Positions 12,401-23,940 of a stretch of DNA of 64,000 nt are shown piece by piece. Both the position numbers and the translations under genes were made by a program. The stretch's first letter is position 1, and each line of letters begins with the position of its first letter. The stretch spans positions 607,001-671,000 of the forward strand of contig JAPDOI010000382.1 of the NCBI GenBank assembly GCA_029168955.1. The letters run 5' to 3'. The stretch comes from Aplectana chamaeleonis (Eukaryota > Nematoda > Chromadorea > Rhabditida > Cosmocercidae). A model generated the notes under the pieces. It saw nothing but the letters and a program-made list of their open reading frames with translations, ran no database searches and was not told where the DNA came from.

Positions 12401-13860
12401 AGAAAGTGTGCGGGACCCACGGGAGTGCGCCAAACGCCGTAGAAAGTGTGCGGGATCCAAGTGGAGTGCGCAGGACGCCGTAGAAAGTGTGCGGGACCCA
12501 AGGTAGAGTGCGCCGGACGCCGTAGAAAGTGTGCGGGACCCAAGTGGAGTGTGCCGGACGCCGTAGAAAGCGTGCGGGACCCAAGGTGGAGTGCGCCGGA
12601 CGCCGTAGAAAGTGTGCGGGACCCAAGTGGGAGTGCGCAGGACGCCGTAGAAAGTGTGCGGGACCCAAGTGGGAGTGCGCAGGACGCCGTAGAAAGTGTG
12701 CGGGACCCAAGGTAGAGTGCGCAGGACGCCGTAGAAAGTGTGCGGGACCCAAGTGGGAGTGCGCACGAGGCCGAAGAAAGTGTGCGGGACCCAAGTGGAA
12801 GTGCGTAGGACGCCGTAGAAAGTGTGCGGGACCAAGGTAGAGGGCGCCGGACGCCGTAGAAAGTGTGCGGGACCCAAATGCGAGTGCGCCACACGCCGAA
12901 GAAATTGGGCGGGACCCATGTGGGAGTGCGCAGAACGCCGTAGAAAAGTGTGCGGACCCAAGTGGAGTGCGCAGGACGCCGTAGAAAGTGTGCGGGACCC
13001 AAGTGGGAGTGCGCCGGACGCCGAATAAAGTGTGCGGGACCCAAATGGGTGTGCGCAGGACGCCGTAGAAAGTGCGTGGGACCCAAGTGGGAGTGCGCAG
13101 GACGCCGTAGAAAAATTGTGGGACCTAAATGCAATTGCGCCGGACGCTGAAGAAAGTGTGCGGGACCCAAGTGGGAGTGCGCCGGACGCCCCAGAAAGTG
13201 TGCGGGACCCAAGTGGGAGTGAGCAGGACGCCGAAGAAAGTGTGCGGGACCCAAGGTAGAGTGCGCCGGACGCCATAGAAGGTGTGTGGGACCCAAGGTA
13301 GAGTGCGCCGGACGCTGAAGAAAGTGTGCGGGACCCAAGTGGGAGTGCGCCGGACGCCGCAGAAAGTGTGCGGGACCCAAGTGGAAGTGCGCAGGGCACC
13401 GTAAAAAGTGTGCGGGACCCAAGGTAGAGTGCGCCGGACGCCGTAGAAAGTGTGCGGAACCCAAGGGGAGTGCGCAGGACTCTACAGAAAGTATGTGGGA
13501 CCCAAGTGGAATCGCGCCGCACGCCGTAGAAAGTGTGCGGGACCCAAGTGGGAGTGCGCAGGACGCCGAAGAAAGTGTGCGGGACACAAGTGGAAGTGCG
13601 TAGGACGCCGCAGAAAGTGTGCGGGACCCAAGGTAGAGTGCGCCGGACGCCGTAGAAAGTGTGTGGGACTCAAGGTAGAGTGCGCCGGACACCGTAGAGA
13701 ATGTGCGGGACCAAGGTAGAGGGCGCCGGACGCCGTAGAAAGTGCGTGGGACCCAAGTGGGAGTGCGCCGGACGCCGTAGAAAGTGTGCGGGACCCAAGT
13801 GGAAGTGCTCAGGACGCCATAGAAAATGTGCGGGACCCAAGTAAGAGTGCGCCGGACACC
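9401..13860 (+). repeat. Zone B: diverged, irregular monomers
   Basis: Monomers here carry more substitutions and more 1-3 bp indels than in zone A, and I cannot find a stable higher-order order by eye. Examples are the 1-bp losses CGGGACCAAGG, AAGTGGAGTGCG and CACGGGAGTGCG, and changes such as CCCCAGAAAG and GTAAAAAG. A first BamHI-like GGATCCACGTGGGAG monomer appears near 11331. There is no gene or non-satellite sequence. Confidence 0.65.
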
Positions 13861-14340
13861 GTAGGAAGTGTGCGGGACCCAAGGTAGAGTGCGCCGGACG
13901 CTGTAGAAAGTGTGTGGGACCCAAGTGGCAGTGCGCCAGACGCCGTAGGGAGTATACGGGATCCACGTGGGAGTGCGCCAAACGCCGTAGGGAGTATGCG
14001 GGATCCAAGTGGAAGTGCGCAGGATGCCGTAGAAGGTGTGCGGGACCAAAAGTAGAGTGCGCCGGATGTCGTAGGAAGTGGGCGGGACCCAAGTGGAAGT
14101 GCGCAGGACGCCGTAGAAAATGTGTGGGATCCAAATGCGAGTGCGCCAAACGCCGAAGAAAGTGGGCGGGACCCAACTGGGACTGCTCAGGACGCCATAG
14201 AAAATGTGCGGGACCCAAGTAGGAGTGCGCAGAACGCCGTAAAAAGTGTGCGTGACCCAAGGTAGAGTGCGCCGGACGCCAGAGAAAGTATGTGGAACCC
14301 AAATGCGAGTGCGCCGGACGCCGAAGAAAATGTGCGGGAC
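13861..14340 (+). repeat. K+L composite, first copy
   Basis: About eleven monomers in fixed order. They run V with CGCTGTAG, GTGGCAGTGCG, GGATCCACGTGGG, GGATCCAAGTGGAAG, AAAGTAGAG with GATGTCG, AAGTGGAAG, GGATCCAAATGCG with CCAAACG, CCCAACTGGGA with GCTCAGG, AAGTAGGAG, V ending CCAGAG, then AAATGCG. The same run is at 19312-19790 (offset about 5.45 kb) and from 45565. This copy has private changes, for example GACTGCTC for GAGTGCTC and AGGATGCC for AGGACGCC. Confidence 0.85.
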
Positions 14341-15420
14341 CCAAGTGGGAGTGCGCAAGACGCCGAGGAAAGTGTGCGGGACCCAATGGGAGTGCGCAGG
14401 ACGCCGTAGAAAGCGTGCGGGACCCCAGGTACAGTGCGCCGGACGCCGTAGAAAGTGTGTGGGACCCAAGTGTGAGTGCACAGGACGCCGTAGAAAGTGT
14501 GCGTGACCCAAAGTAGAGTGCGCCGGACCCCGTAGAAAGTGTGTGCGGGACCCAAATGTGAGTGCGCCGGACGCCGAGGAAAGTTTGCGGGACCCAAGTG
14601 GGAGTGCGCCGGACGCCGTAGAAAGTGTGCGGGACCCAAGGTAGAGTGCGCAGGATGCCGTAGAAAGTGTGCAGGATCCAAGGTAGAGTGCGCCGGACGT
14701 CGTAGGAAGTGTGCGGGACCCAATTGGGAGTGCGCAGTACGCCGTAGAAAGTGTGCGGTACTTAAGTGGGAGTGCGTAGTACGCCGTAGAAAGTGTGTGG
14801 GACCCAAGGTAGAGTGCGCCGGACGACGTAGAAAGTTTGCGGGACCCAAGGTAGAGGGCGCCGGACGACGTAGAAAGTGTGTGGGACCCAAGGTAGAGTG
14901 CGCCGGACGCCGTAGAAAGTGTGCGGGACCCAAGTGGGAGTGCGCAGGACGCCGTAAAAATGAGTGGGATCCAAGGTAGAGTGCGCCGGACGCCGTAGAA
15001 AGTGTGCGGGACCCAAGTGGGAGTGCGCAGGACGACGTAGGAAGTGTGCGGGACCCAAGGGGAAGTGCGTATGACGCCGTAGAAAGTGTGCGGGACCCAA
15101 GGTAGAGTGCGCCGGACGCCGTAGAAAGTGTGCGGGACCCAAGGTAGAGTGCGCCGGACGCCGTAGAAAGTGTGCGGGACCCAATTGGGAGTGCGCAGGA
15201 CGCCGAAGAAAGTGTGCGGGATCCAATTAGGAGTGCGCAGTACGCCGTAGAAAGTGTGCGGTACCCGAGGTAGAGTGCGCCGGACACCGCAGGAAGTGTG
15301 TGGGACCCAAATGCGAGTGCGCCGGACGTCGTAGGAAGTGTGCGGGACCCAAGGTAGAGTGCGCCGGACGCCGAAGGAAGTGGGCGGGACCAAAGTGGGA
15401 GTGCTCAGGACGCCGGAGAA

Positions 15421-16490
15421 AGTGTGCGGGACCCAAGTCGAAGTGCGTAGGACGCCGTAGAAAGTGTGCGGGACCCAAGGTAGAGTGCGCCGGACGCCGT
15501 AGAAAGTGTGTGGGACTCAAGTGGGAGTGCGCAGGACGCCGTAGAAAGTGTGCGGGACCCAAGTGGGAGTGCGCAGGACGCCGAAGAAAGTGTGCGGGAC
15601 CCAAGGTAGAGTGCGCCGGACGCCGTAGAAAGTGTGCGGGACCCAAGTGGGAGTGCGCAGGACGCCGTAGAAAGTGTGCGGGACCCAAGGTAGAGTGCGC
15701 CGGACGCCGTAGAAAGTGTGCGGGACCCAAGGTAGAGTGCGCCGGACGCCGTAGAAAGTGTGCGGGACCCAAGTGGGAGTGCGCAGGACGCCGTAGAAAG
15801 TGTGCGGGACCCAAGGTAGAGGGCGGAGGGGGGCGTAGAAAGTGTGCGGGACCCAAATGTGAGTGCGCCGGACGCCGAAAAAAGTGTGCGGGACCCAAGT
15901 GGAAGTGCGTAGGACGCCGTATAAAGTGTGCGGGACCCAAGGTAGAGTGCGCCGGACGCCGTAGAAAGTGTGCGGGACCCAAGGTAGAGTGCGCCGGACG
16001 CCGTAGAAAGTGTGCGGGACCCAAGTGGGAGTGCGCAGGACGCCGAAGAAAGTGTGCGGGACCCAAGTGGGAGTGCGCAAGACGCCGAGGAAAGTGTGCG
16101 GGACCCAAGTGGGAGTGCGCAGGACGCCGTAGAAAGTGTGCGGGACCCAAGGTAGAGTGCGCCGGACGCCGTAGAAAGTGTGCGGGACCCAAGTGGGAGT
16201 GCGCAGGACGCCGTAGAAAGTGTGCGGGACCCAAGTGGGAGTGCGCAAGACGCCGAGGAAAGTGTGCGGGACCCAAGGTAGAGTGCGCCGGACGCCGTAG
16301 AAAGTGTGCGGGACCCAAGGTAGAGTGCGCCGGACGCCGTAGAAAGTGTGCGGGACCCAAGTGGGAGTGCGCAAGACGCCGTAGAAAGTGTGCGGGACCC
16401 AAGGTAGAGTGTGCCGGACGCCGTAGAAAGTGTGCGGGACCCAAGGTAGAGTGCGCCGGACGCCGTAGAAAGTGTGCGGCACCCAATTGG
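15421..16490 (+). repeat. Homogenised patch of near-consensus monomers
   Basis: About 25 monomers here are almost all plain W, V or CAAG/GAGG forms with very few private changes. Hardly any indel breaks the 42-bp register over roughly 1.4 kb, which is why a plus-strand frame stays open from 15300 to 16700. The exceptions are a G-rich monomer near 15820 (GGGCGGAGGGGGGCG), a GTAGGACG monomer near 15910 and one GTGTGCCGG near 16409. The purity suggests recent local amplification or conversion compared with the flanks. Confidence 0.75.
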
Positions 16491-18443
16491 GAGTGCGCAG
16501 TACGCCGTAGAAAGGGTGCGGGACTTAAGTGGGAATGCGCAGGACGCCGCAGGAAGTGTGTGGGACCCAAGGGGAGTGCGCCGGACGCCGTAGAAAGTGT
16601 GCGGGACCCAAGTGGGAGTGTGCCAAACGCCGTAGAAAGTGTGCGGGACCCAAGTGGGAGTGCGCAGGACGCCGTGGAAAGTATGCGGGACCCAAGGTAG
16701 AGTGCGCCGCACGCCGAAGAAAGTGTGCGGAACCCAAATGGGAGTGCGCAGGATGCCGTAGAAAGTGTGCGGGACCCAAGGGAGTGTGCGCCGGACGCCG
16801 TAGAGAGTGTGCGGGACCCAAGTGGGAGTGCGCAGGACGCCGTAGAAAGTGTGCGGGACCCAAGTGGGAGTGCGCAAGACGCCGAGGAAAGTGTGCGGGA
16901 CCCAAGTGGAGTGCGCAGGACGCCGTAGAAAGTGTGCGGGACCAAGGTTGAGGGCGCCGGACGCCGTAGAAAGTGTACGGGACCCAAGTGGAAGTGCGCA
17001 GGACGCCGTAGAAATTGTGCGGGACCCAAGGTAGAGTGCGCCGGACGCCATAGAAAGTGTGCGGGACCCAAGGTAGAGTGCGCCGGACGCCGTAGAAAAT
17101 GTGCGGGACCCAAGTGGGAGTGCGCAGAACGCCGAAGAAAGTGTGCGGGACCCAAGTGGAAGTGCGCAGGACGCCGCAGAAAGTGTGCGAGACCAAGGTA
17201 GAGGGCGCCGGACGCCGTAGAAAGTGTGCGGGACCCAAGTGGGAGTGCGCAAGACGCCGTAGAAAGTGTGTGGGACCCAAGGTAGAGTGCGCAGGACGCC
17301 ATAGAAAGTGTGCGGGACCCAAGGTAGAGTGCGCCGGACGCCGTAGAAAGTGTGCGGGACCCAAGTGGGAGTGCCTAGGACGCCGTAGAAAGTGTGCGGG
17401 ACCCAAGGTAGAGTGCGCCGGACGCCGTAGAAAGTGTGTGCGGGACCAAGTGGGAGTGCGCAGGACGCCGTAGAAAGTGTGCGGGACCCAAGTAGAGTGC
17501 GCCGGACGCCGTAGAAAGTGTGCGGGACCCAAGTGGGAGTGCGCAGGACGCCGTAGAAGGTGTGCGGGACCCAAGTGGAAGTGCGTCGGACGCCGTAGAA
17601 AGTGTGCGGGGCCCAAGGGAAGTGCGTAGGACGCCGTAGAAGGTGTGCGGGACCCAAGGTAGAGTGCGCCGGTCGCCGTAGAAAGTGTGCGGGACCCAAG
17701 TGGAAGTGCGTAGAACGCCGTAGAAAGTGTGCGGGACCCAAGTGGGAGTGCGCAAGGCGCCGAAGAAAGTGTGCGTTACCCAAGTGGGAGTGCGCAGGAC
17801 GCCGTAGAAAGCGTGCGGGACCCCAGGTACAGTGCGCCGGACGCCGTAGAAAGTGTGCGGGATCCAAGGTAGAGTGCGCCGGACGCCGAAGAAAGTGTGC
17901 GGGACCCAAGGTAGAGTGCACCGGACGTCGTAGAAAGTGTGCGGGACCCAAGGTAGAGTGCGCCGGACGCCGTAGAAAAGAGTGTGGGACCCAAGGTAGA
18001 GTGCGCCGGACACCATAGAAAGTGTGCGGGACCCAAGTGGAAAAGAACAAGACGCCAGATAAAGTGTGGGACCCAAATGCGAGTGCGCCGGACGCCGCAG
18101 AAAGTGTGCGTGACCCAAGTGGGTGTGCGCCGAATGCCGCAGAAAGTGTGCGTGACCCAAGTGGCAGTGCGCCAGACGCAGTAGAATATGTGCGGGACCC
18201 AAGTGGGTGTGCGCCGAACGCCGTAGGAGTATGCGGGACCCAAGTGGAAGTGCGCAGGACGCCGTAGAAAGTGTGGGATCCAAATGCGAGTGCGCCGGAC
18301 GCCGAAGAAAGTGTGCGGGACTCAACTGGGAGTGCTCAGGACGCCGTAGAAAGTGTGCGGGACCCAAGTAGGAGTGCGCAGGACGCCGTAAAAAGTGTGC
18401 GGGACCCAAGTTAGAGTGCGCCGGACGCCGTAGAAAGTGTGCG

Positions 18444-18722
18444 GGACCCAAGTGGGAGTGCGCAGGACACCGAAGAAAGTGTGCGGGACCCAAGTGGGAG
18501 TGCGCAAGACGCCGAGGAAAGTGTGCGGGACCCAATGGGAGTGCGCAGGACGCCGTAGAAAGCGTGCGGGACCCCAGGTACAGTGCGCCGGACGCCGTAG
18601 AAAGTGTGCGGGATCCAAGGTAGAGGGCGCCGGACGCCGAAGAATGTGTGCGGGACCCAAGGTAGAGTGCGCCGGACACCGTAGAAAGTGTGCGGGACCC
18701 AAGTGGAAGTGAACAAGACGCC
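18444..18722 (+). repeat. Composite with shared 1-bp deletion, distant copy
   Basis: This is the seven-monomer run described for 3864-4142, including the 41-bp CCCAATGGG monomer and the GTGAACAAGACG tail. Private changes include GACACCG in the first monomer and AAGCGTG before the GGTACAG monomer. It is the last copy of this composite that keeps the deletion; later relatives read CCCAAGTGGG. Confidence 0.85.
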
Positions 18723-18828
18723 GTAAAAAGTGTGCGGGACCCAAGGTAGAGTGCGCCGGACGCCAGATAAAGTATGTGGGACCCAAATGCGAGTGCGCCG
18801 GACGCCGAAGAAAGTGTGCGGGACCCAA

Positions 18829-19035
18829 GGGGGAGTGCTCAGGACGCCATAGAAAATGTGCGGGACCCAAGTAGGAGTGCGCAGAACGCCGTAGAAAGTG
18901 TGCGGGATCCAAGTTAGAGGGCGCCGGACGCCGAAGAATGTGTGTGGGACCCAATTGGGAGTGCGCAGTACGCCGTAGAAAGTGTGCGGGACTCGAGTGG
19001 GAATGCGCAGGACGCCGCAGGAAGTGTGCGGGACT
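18829..19035 (+). repeat. Five-monomer composite, copy 1 of 4
   Basis: The order is a GGGGGAG/GCTCAGG monomer ending GAAAATG, AAGTAGGAG, GGATCCAAGTTAGAGGG ending GAATGTG, CCCAATTGGGAG and ACTCGAGTGGGAATG ending CGCAGGAAG. The same run is at 43979, 44821 and 53601. Here the next monomer is an ordinary V, whereas in the other three it is a long G-tract monomer. Confidence 0.85.
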
Positions 19036-19311
19036 CAAGGTAGAGTGCGCCGGACGCCGTAGAAAGTGTGCGGGATCCAAGGTAGAGGGCGCCGGACGTC
19101 GTAGGAAGTGTGCGGGACCCAAGGTAGAGTGCGCCGGACACCGTAGAAAGTGTGCGGGACCCAAGGTAGAGTGCGCCGGACGCCGCAGAAAAGAGTGTGG
19201 GACCCAAGGTAGAGTGCGCCGGACACCGTAGAAAGTGTGCGGGACCCAAGTGGAAGTGAACAAGACGCCAGATAAAGTATGTGGGACCCAAATGCGAGTG
19301 CGCCGGACACC

Positions 19312-19912
19312 GTAGGAAGTGTGCGGGACCCAAGGTAGAGTGCGCCGGACGCTGTAGAAAGTGTGTGGGACCCAAGTGGCAGTGCGCCAGACGCCGTAGG
19401 GAGTATGCGGGATCCACGTGGGAGTGCGCCAAACGCCGTAGGGAGTATGCGGGATCCAAGTGGAAGTGCGCAGGACGCCGTAGAAGGTGTGCGGGACCCA
19501 AAGTAGAGTGCGCCGGATGTCGTAGGAAGTGGGCGGGACCCAAGTGGAAGTGCGCAGGACGCCGTAGAAAATGTGTGGGATCCAAATGCGAGTGCGCCAA
19601 ACGCCGAAGAAAGTGGGCGGGACCCAACTGGGAGTGCTCAGGACGCCATAGAAAATGTGCGGGACCCAAGTAGGAGTGCGCAGAACGCCGTAAAAAGTGT
19701 GCGTGACCCAAGGTAGAGTGCGCCGGACGCCAGAGAAAGTATGTGGGACCCAAATGCGAGTGCGCCGGACGCCGAAGAAAATGTGCGGGACCCAAGTGGA
19801 AGTGCACCGGACGCCGTAGATAGCGTGCGGGAGCCAAGGTAGAGTGCGCCGGACGCCGTAGAAAATGTGCGGGACACAAGTGGGAGTGAGCAGGACTCAT
19901 AAAAAGTGTGCG
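19312..19912 (+). repeat. K+L composite, complete copy
   Basis: This is the K+L order seen at 13861, continuing through AAGTGGAAGTGCACCGG with GATAGCGTG, a V monomer, GGACACAAGTGGGAG and ending in the 41-bp monomer GGACTCATAAAAAG. A run of about eleven monomers also occurs around 45532-45924, an offset of about 26,250 bp (625 times 42). The two differ by only a base or so in the part I compared by translation. Confidence 0.88.
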
Positions 19913-19962
19913 GGACCCGAATGCGAGTGGGCCGGACGCCGAAGAAAGTGTGCGGGACCCAA

Positions 19963-19971
19963 GGGGGGGGG
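19963..19971 (+). repeat. G-tract, 9 bp
   Basis: Same variant monomer as at 8398, with a run of nine G between CCCAA and TGCTCAGG. Confidence 0.85.
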
Positions 19972-21158
19972 TGCTCAGGACGCCATAGAAAATGTGCGGG
20001 ACCCAAGTAGGAGTGCGCAGAACGCCGTAAAAAGTGTGCGGGACCCAAGGTAGAGTGCGCCGGACGCCAGATAAAGTATGTGGGACCCAAATGCGAGTGC
20101 GCCGGACGCCGTAGAAAGTGTGAGGGACCCAAGTGGGAGTGCGCAAGACGCCGAGGAAAGTGTGCGGGACACAAGTGCGATTGCGCCGGGCACCGTAGAA
20201 AGTGTGCTGGACCCAAGGTAGAGTGCGCTGGACGCCGTAGAAAGTGCGCGGGACCCAAGGTAGAGTATGCCGAATGCCGTAAAAAATGTGCGGGGCCCAA
20301 GTGGGAGTGCTCAGGACGTCATAGAAAGTGAGCGGGACCCAAGTGGGAGTGCGCCAAACGCCGTAGGGATTATGCGGGATCCAAGTGGAAAAGCGCAGGA
20401 CGTCGTAGAAGGTGTGCGGGACCCAAGGTAGAGTGCGCCGGATGCCGTAGGAAGTGGGCGGGACCCAAGTGGGAGTGCGCCAGACGCCGTATAAAGTGTG
20501 TGGGACCCAAGGTAGAGTGCGCCGGACGCCGTAGGAAGTGGGCGGGACCCAAGTGGGAGTGCGCAGGACGCCGTAGAAAATGTGCGGGACCCAAGTAGGA
20601 GTGCGCAGAACGCTGTAGAAAGTGTGCGGGACCCAAGGTAGAGTGCGCCGGACGCCGTAGAAAGTGTGCGGGACCCAAGTGGGAGTGCGCAGAACGCCGT
20701 AGAAAGTGTGTGGGACCCAAGGTAGAGTGCGCCGGACGACGTAGAAAGTGTGCCGGATCCAAGGTAGAGAGCGCCGGACGCCGTAGAAAGTGTGTGGGAC
20801 CCAAGGTAGAGGTGCGCCAAACGCCTAAGAATGTTTGCGGGACCCTATTGGGAGTGCGCAGTACGCCGTAGAAAGTGTGCGGGACTTGAGTGGGAATGCG
20901 CAGGACGCCGCAGGAAGTGTGTGGGACCCAAATGGGAGTGCGCGGAACGCCATTGAAAGTGTGCGGGACTCAAGGGGGAATGCGCCGGACGTCGAAGAAA
21001 GTGTGCGGGACCCAAGTGGAAGTGCGCCGGACGCCGTAGAAAGTGTGCGGGACCCAAGTGGGAGTGCGCAGGACGCCGCAGGGAGTATGCGGGATCCAAG
21101 GTAGAGTGCGCCGGACACCGTAGAAAGTGTGCGGGACCCAAGGTAGAGTGCGCCGGAC

Positions 21159-21303
21159 GCTGTAGAAAGTGTGTGGGACCCATGTGGGAGTGCGCCAGAC
21201 GCCGTAGGGAGTGTGCGGGATCTAAGTGGGCGTGCGCCAAACGCCGTAGGGAGTATACGGGATCCAAGTGGAAGTGCGCAGGACGCCGTAGAAGGTGTGC
21301 GGG
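21159..21303 (+). repeat. K-prime composite (no E-box), copy 1
   Basis: A relative of K in which the second monomer is CCCATGTGGGAG instead of CCCAAGTGGCAG and the third is GGATCTAAGTGGGCG instead of GGATCCACGTGGGAG. Related copies are near 29876 and 33827, so K-prime is a stable subfamily rather than random decay. Confidence 0.8.
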
Positions 21304-23562
21304 ACGCAAGTGGGAGTGCGCAGAACGCCGTAAAATGTGTGCATGACCCAAGGTAAAGTGCGCCGGACGCCGAAGAATGTGTGCGGGACCCAAGTGGGAG
21401 TGCGCAGTACGCCGTAGAAAGTGTGCGGGACCCAAGTGGGAAGTGCGCAGAACGCCGTAGAGTGTGCGGGACCCTAGATAGAGGGCGCCGGACGACGTAG
21501 AAAGTGTGCGGGACCCAAGCGGAAGTGCGTAGGACGCCGTAGAAAGTGTGCGGGACCCAAATGCAAGTGCGCCGGACGCCGAAGAAAGTGTGCGGGACCC
21601 AAGTGGGTGTGCTCAGGACGCCATAGAAAATGTGCGGGACCAAAGTAGGAGTGCGCCAAACGCCGTAGAAAGTGTGCGGGACCCAAGGTAGAGTGCGCCG
21701 GACGCCGTAGAAAAGAGTGTGGGACCCAAGGTAGAGTTCGCCCGACACCGTAGAAAGTGTGCGGGACCCAAAAGGAAGTGAACAAGACGCCGTAGAAAGT
21801 GTGCGGGACCAAGGTAGAGGGCGCCGGACGCCGAAGAAAGTGGGCGGGTCCCAAGTGGGAGTGAACAAGACGCCGCAGAAAGTGTGCGGGACCCAAGTGG
21901 GAGTGCGCAGGACGCCGTAGGGAGTGTGCGGGACCCAAGGTAGAGTGCGCCGGACGCCGTAGAAAGTGTGCGGGACCCAAGGTAGAGTGCGCCGGACGCT
22001 GTAGAAAGTGTGTGGGACCCAAGTGGCAGTGCGCCAGACGCCGTAGGAGTGTGCGGGATCCACGTGGGAGTGCGCCAAACGCCGTAGAAAGTATGCGGGA
22101 TCCAAGTGGAAGTGCGCAGGACGCCGTAGAAGGTGTGCGGGACCCAAAGTAGAGTGCGCCGGATGTCGTAGAAAGTGTGCGGGACCCAAGGGAGTGCGCC
22201 GGACGCCGAAGAAAGTGTGCGGGACCCAAGTGGGAGTGCGCAGGACGCCGAAGAAAGTGTGCGGGACCCAAGTGGGAGTGCGCAAGACGCCGAGGAAAGT
22301 GTGCGGGACCCAAGTGGAGTGCGCAGGACGCCGTAGAAAGTGTGCGGGACCCAAGGTAAAGTGCGCCGGACGCCGTAGAAAGTGTGCGGGACCCAAGTGG
22401 GAGTGCGCAGAACGCCGAAGAAAGTGTGCGGGACCCAAGTGGGAGTGCGCAAGACGCCGAGGAAAGTGTGCGGGACCCAAGTGGGAGTGCGCCGGCCGCC
22501 GTAGAAAGTGTGCGGGACCCAAGGTAGAGTGCGCCGGACGTCGTAGAAAGTGTGCGGGACCCAAGGTAGAGTGCGCCGGACGCCGTAGAAAGTGTGCGGG
22601 ACCAAGGTAGAGGGCGCCGGATGTCGTAGGAAGTGTGCGGGACCCAAGGTAGAGTGCGCCGAACGCTGTAGAAAGTGTGTGGAACCCAAGTGGCAGTGCG
22701 CCAAACGCCGTGGGGAGTATGCGAGATCCAAGTGGAAGTGCGCAGGACGCCGTAGAAGGTGTGCGGGACCCAAGGTAGAGTGCGCCGGACGCCGTAGAAA
22801 GTGTGCGGGACTCAAGTGGAAGTGCGCAGGACGCCGTAGAAAATGTGTGGGATCCAAATGCGAGTGCGCCAAACGCCGAAGAAAGTGGGCGGGACCCAAC
22901 TGGGAGTGCTCAGGACGCCATAGAAAATGTGCGGGACCCAAGTAGGAGTGCGCAGAACGCCGTAAAAAGTGTGCGTGACCCAAGGTAGAGTGCGCCGGAC
23001 GCCAGAGAAAGTATGTGGGACCCAAAATGCGAGTGCGCCGGACGCCGTAGAAAAGTGTGTGTGACCCAAGTGGGAGTGCGCGGGACGCCATAGAAAGTGT
23101 GCGGGACCCAAGGTAGAGTGCGCCGGACGACGTAGAAAGTGTGCGGGACCCAAGTCGAAGTGCGTAGGACGCCGTAGAAAGTGTGCGGGACCCAAATGCG
23201 AGTGCGCCGGACGCCGAAGAAAGTGTGCGGAACCCAAGTGGGAGTGCTCAGGACGCCATAGGAAATGTGCGGGACCCAAGTAGGAGTGCGCAGAACGCCG
23301 TAAAAAGTGTGCGTGATCCAAGGTAGAGTGCGCCGGACGCCAGATAAAGTATGTGAGACCCAAATGCGAGTGCGCCGGACGCAGAAGAAAGTGTGCGGGA
23401 CCTAAGTGGGAGTGCGCAAGACGCCGAGGAAAGTGTGCGGGGCCCAAGTGGGAGTGCTCAGGACGCCATAGAAAATGTGCGGGACCCAAGTAGGAGTGCG
23501 CAGAACGCCGTAGAAAATGTGCAGGACCCAAGGTAGAGTGCGCCGGACACCGTAGAAAGTGT

Positions 23563-23940
23563 GTGGGACCCAAGTGGCAGTGCGCCAGACGCCGTAGGGA
23601 GTATGCGGGATCCACGTGGGAGTGCGCCAAACGCCGTAGGGAGTATGCGGGATCCAAGTGGAAGTGCGCAGGACGCCGTAGAAAGTGTGCGGGACCCAAA
23701 GAAGAGTGCGCCGGATGTCGTAGGAAGTGGGCGGGACCCAAGTGGGAGTGCGCCGGACGCCGAAGAAAGTGTGCGGGACCCAAGGGGGAGTGCTCAGGAC
23801 GCCGAAGAAAGTGTGCGGGACCCAAGTGGGAGCGCGCAAGACGCCGAGGAAAGTGTGCGGGACCCAAGTGGGAGTGCGCAGGACGCCGTAGAAAGTGTGC
23901 GGGACCCAAGGTAGAGTGCGCCGGACGCCGTAGAAAGTGT
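23563..23940 (+). repeat. 15-monomer composite, partial copy
   Basis: The first nine or so monomers match the composite at 25284: the K monomers, then W with CGCCGGACGCCGAAG, AAGGGGGAGTGCTCAGG, GGGAGCGCGCAAG, W and V. After the V monomer it departs from the other copies (a second V, then GGGATTGCGCCGAACG). Confidence 0.8.

Larger units (their letters stand above)
13861..22600 (+). repeat. Zone C: first K/L composites plus homogeneous patch
   Basis: This zone mixes ordinary W/V monomers with the first copies of the K composite. K contains a GTGGCAGTGCGCCAG monomer, a GGATCCACGTGGGAG monomer, a GGATCCAAGTGGAAG monomer ending GAAGGTG, and an AAAGTAGAG monomer with GATGTCG. The L composite follows it. 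The zone also includes a 1 kb patch of nearly uniform monomers. No gene is seen. Confidence 0.7.

Noticed and set aside
15300..16700. Plus-strand open frame of 466 codons, Cys/Arg-rich (GPKVECAGRRRKCA)
   Set aside because: It coincides with the stretch that has few indels. It looks like a Cys-rich repeat protein but has no start context, splice signals, non-repeat domain or constraint, and other frames are also largely open.
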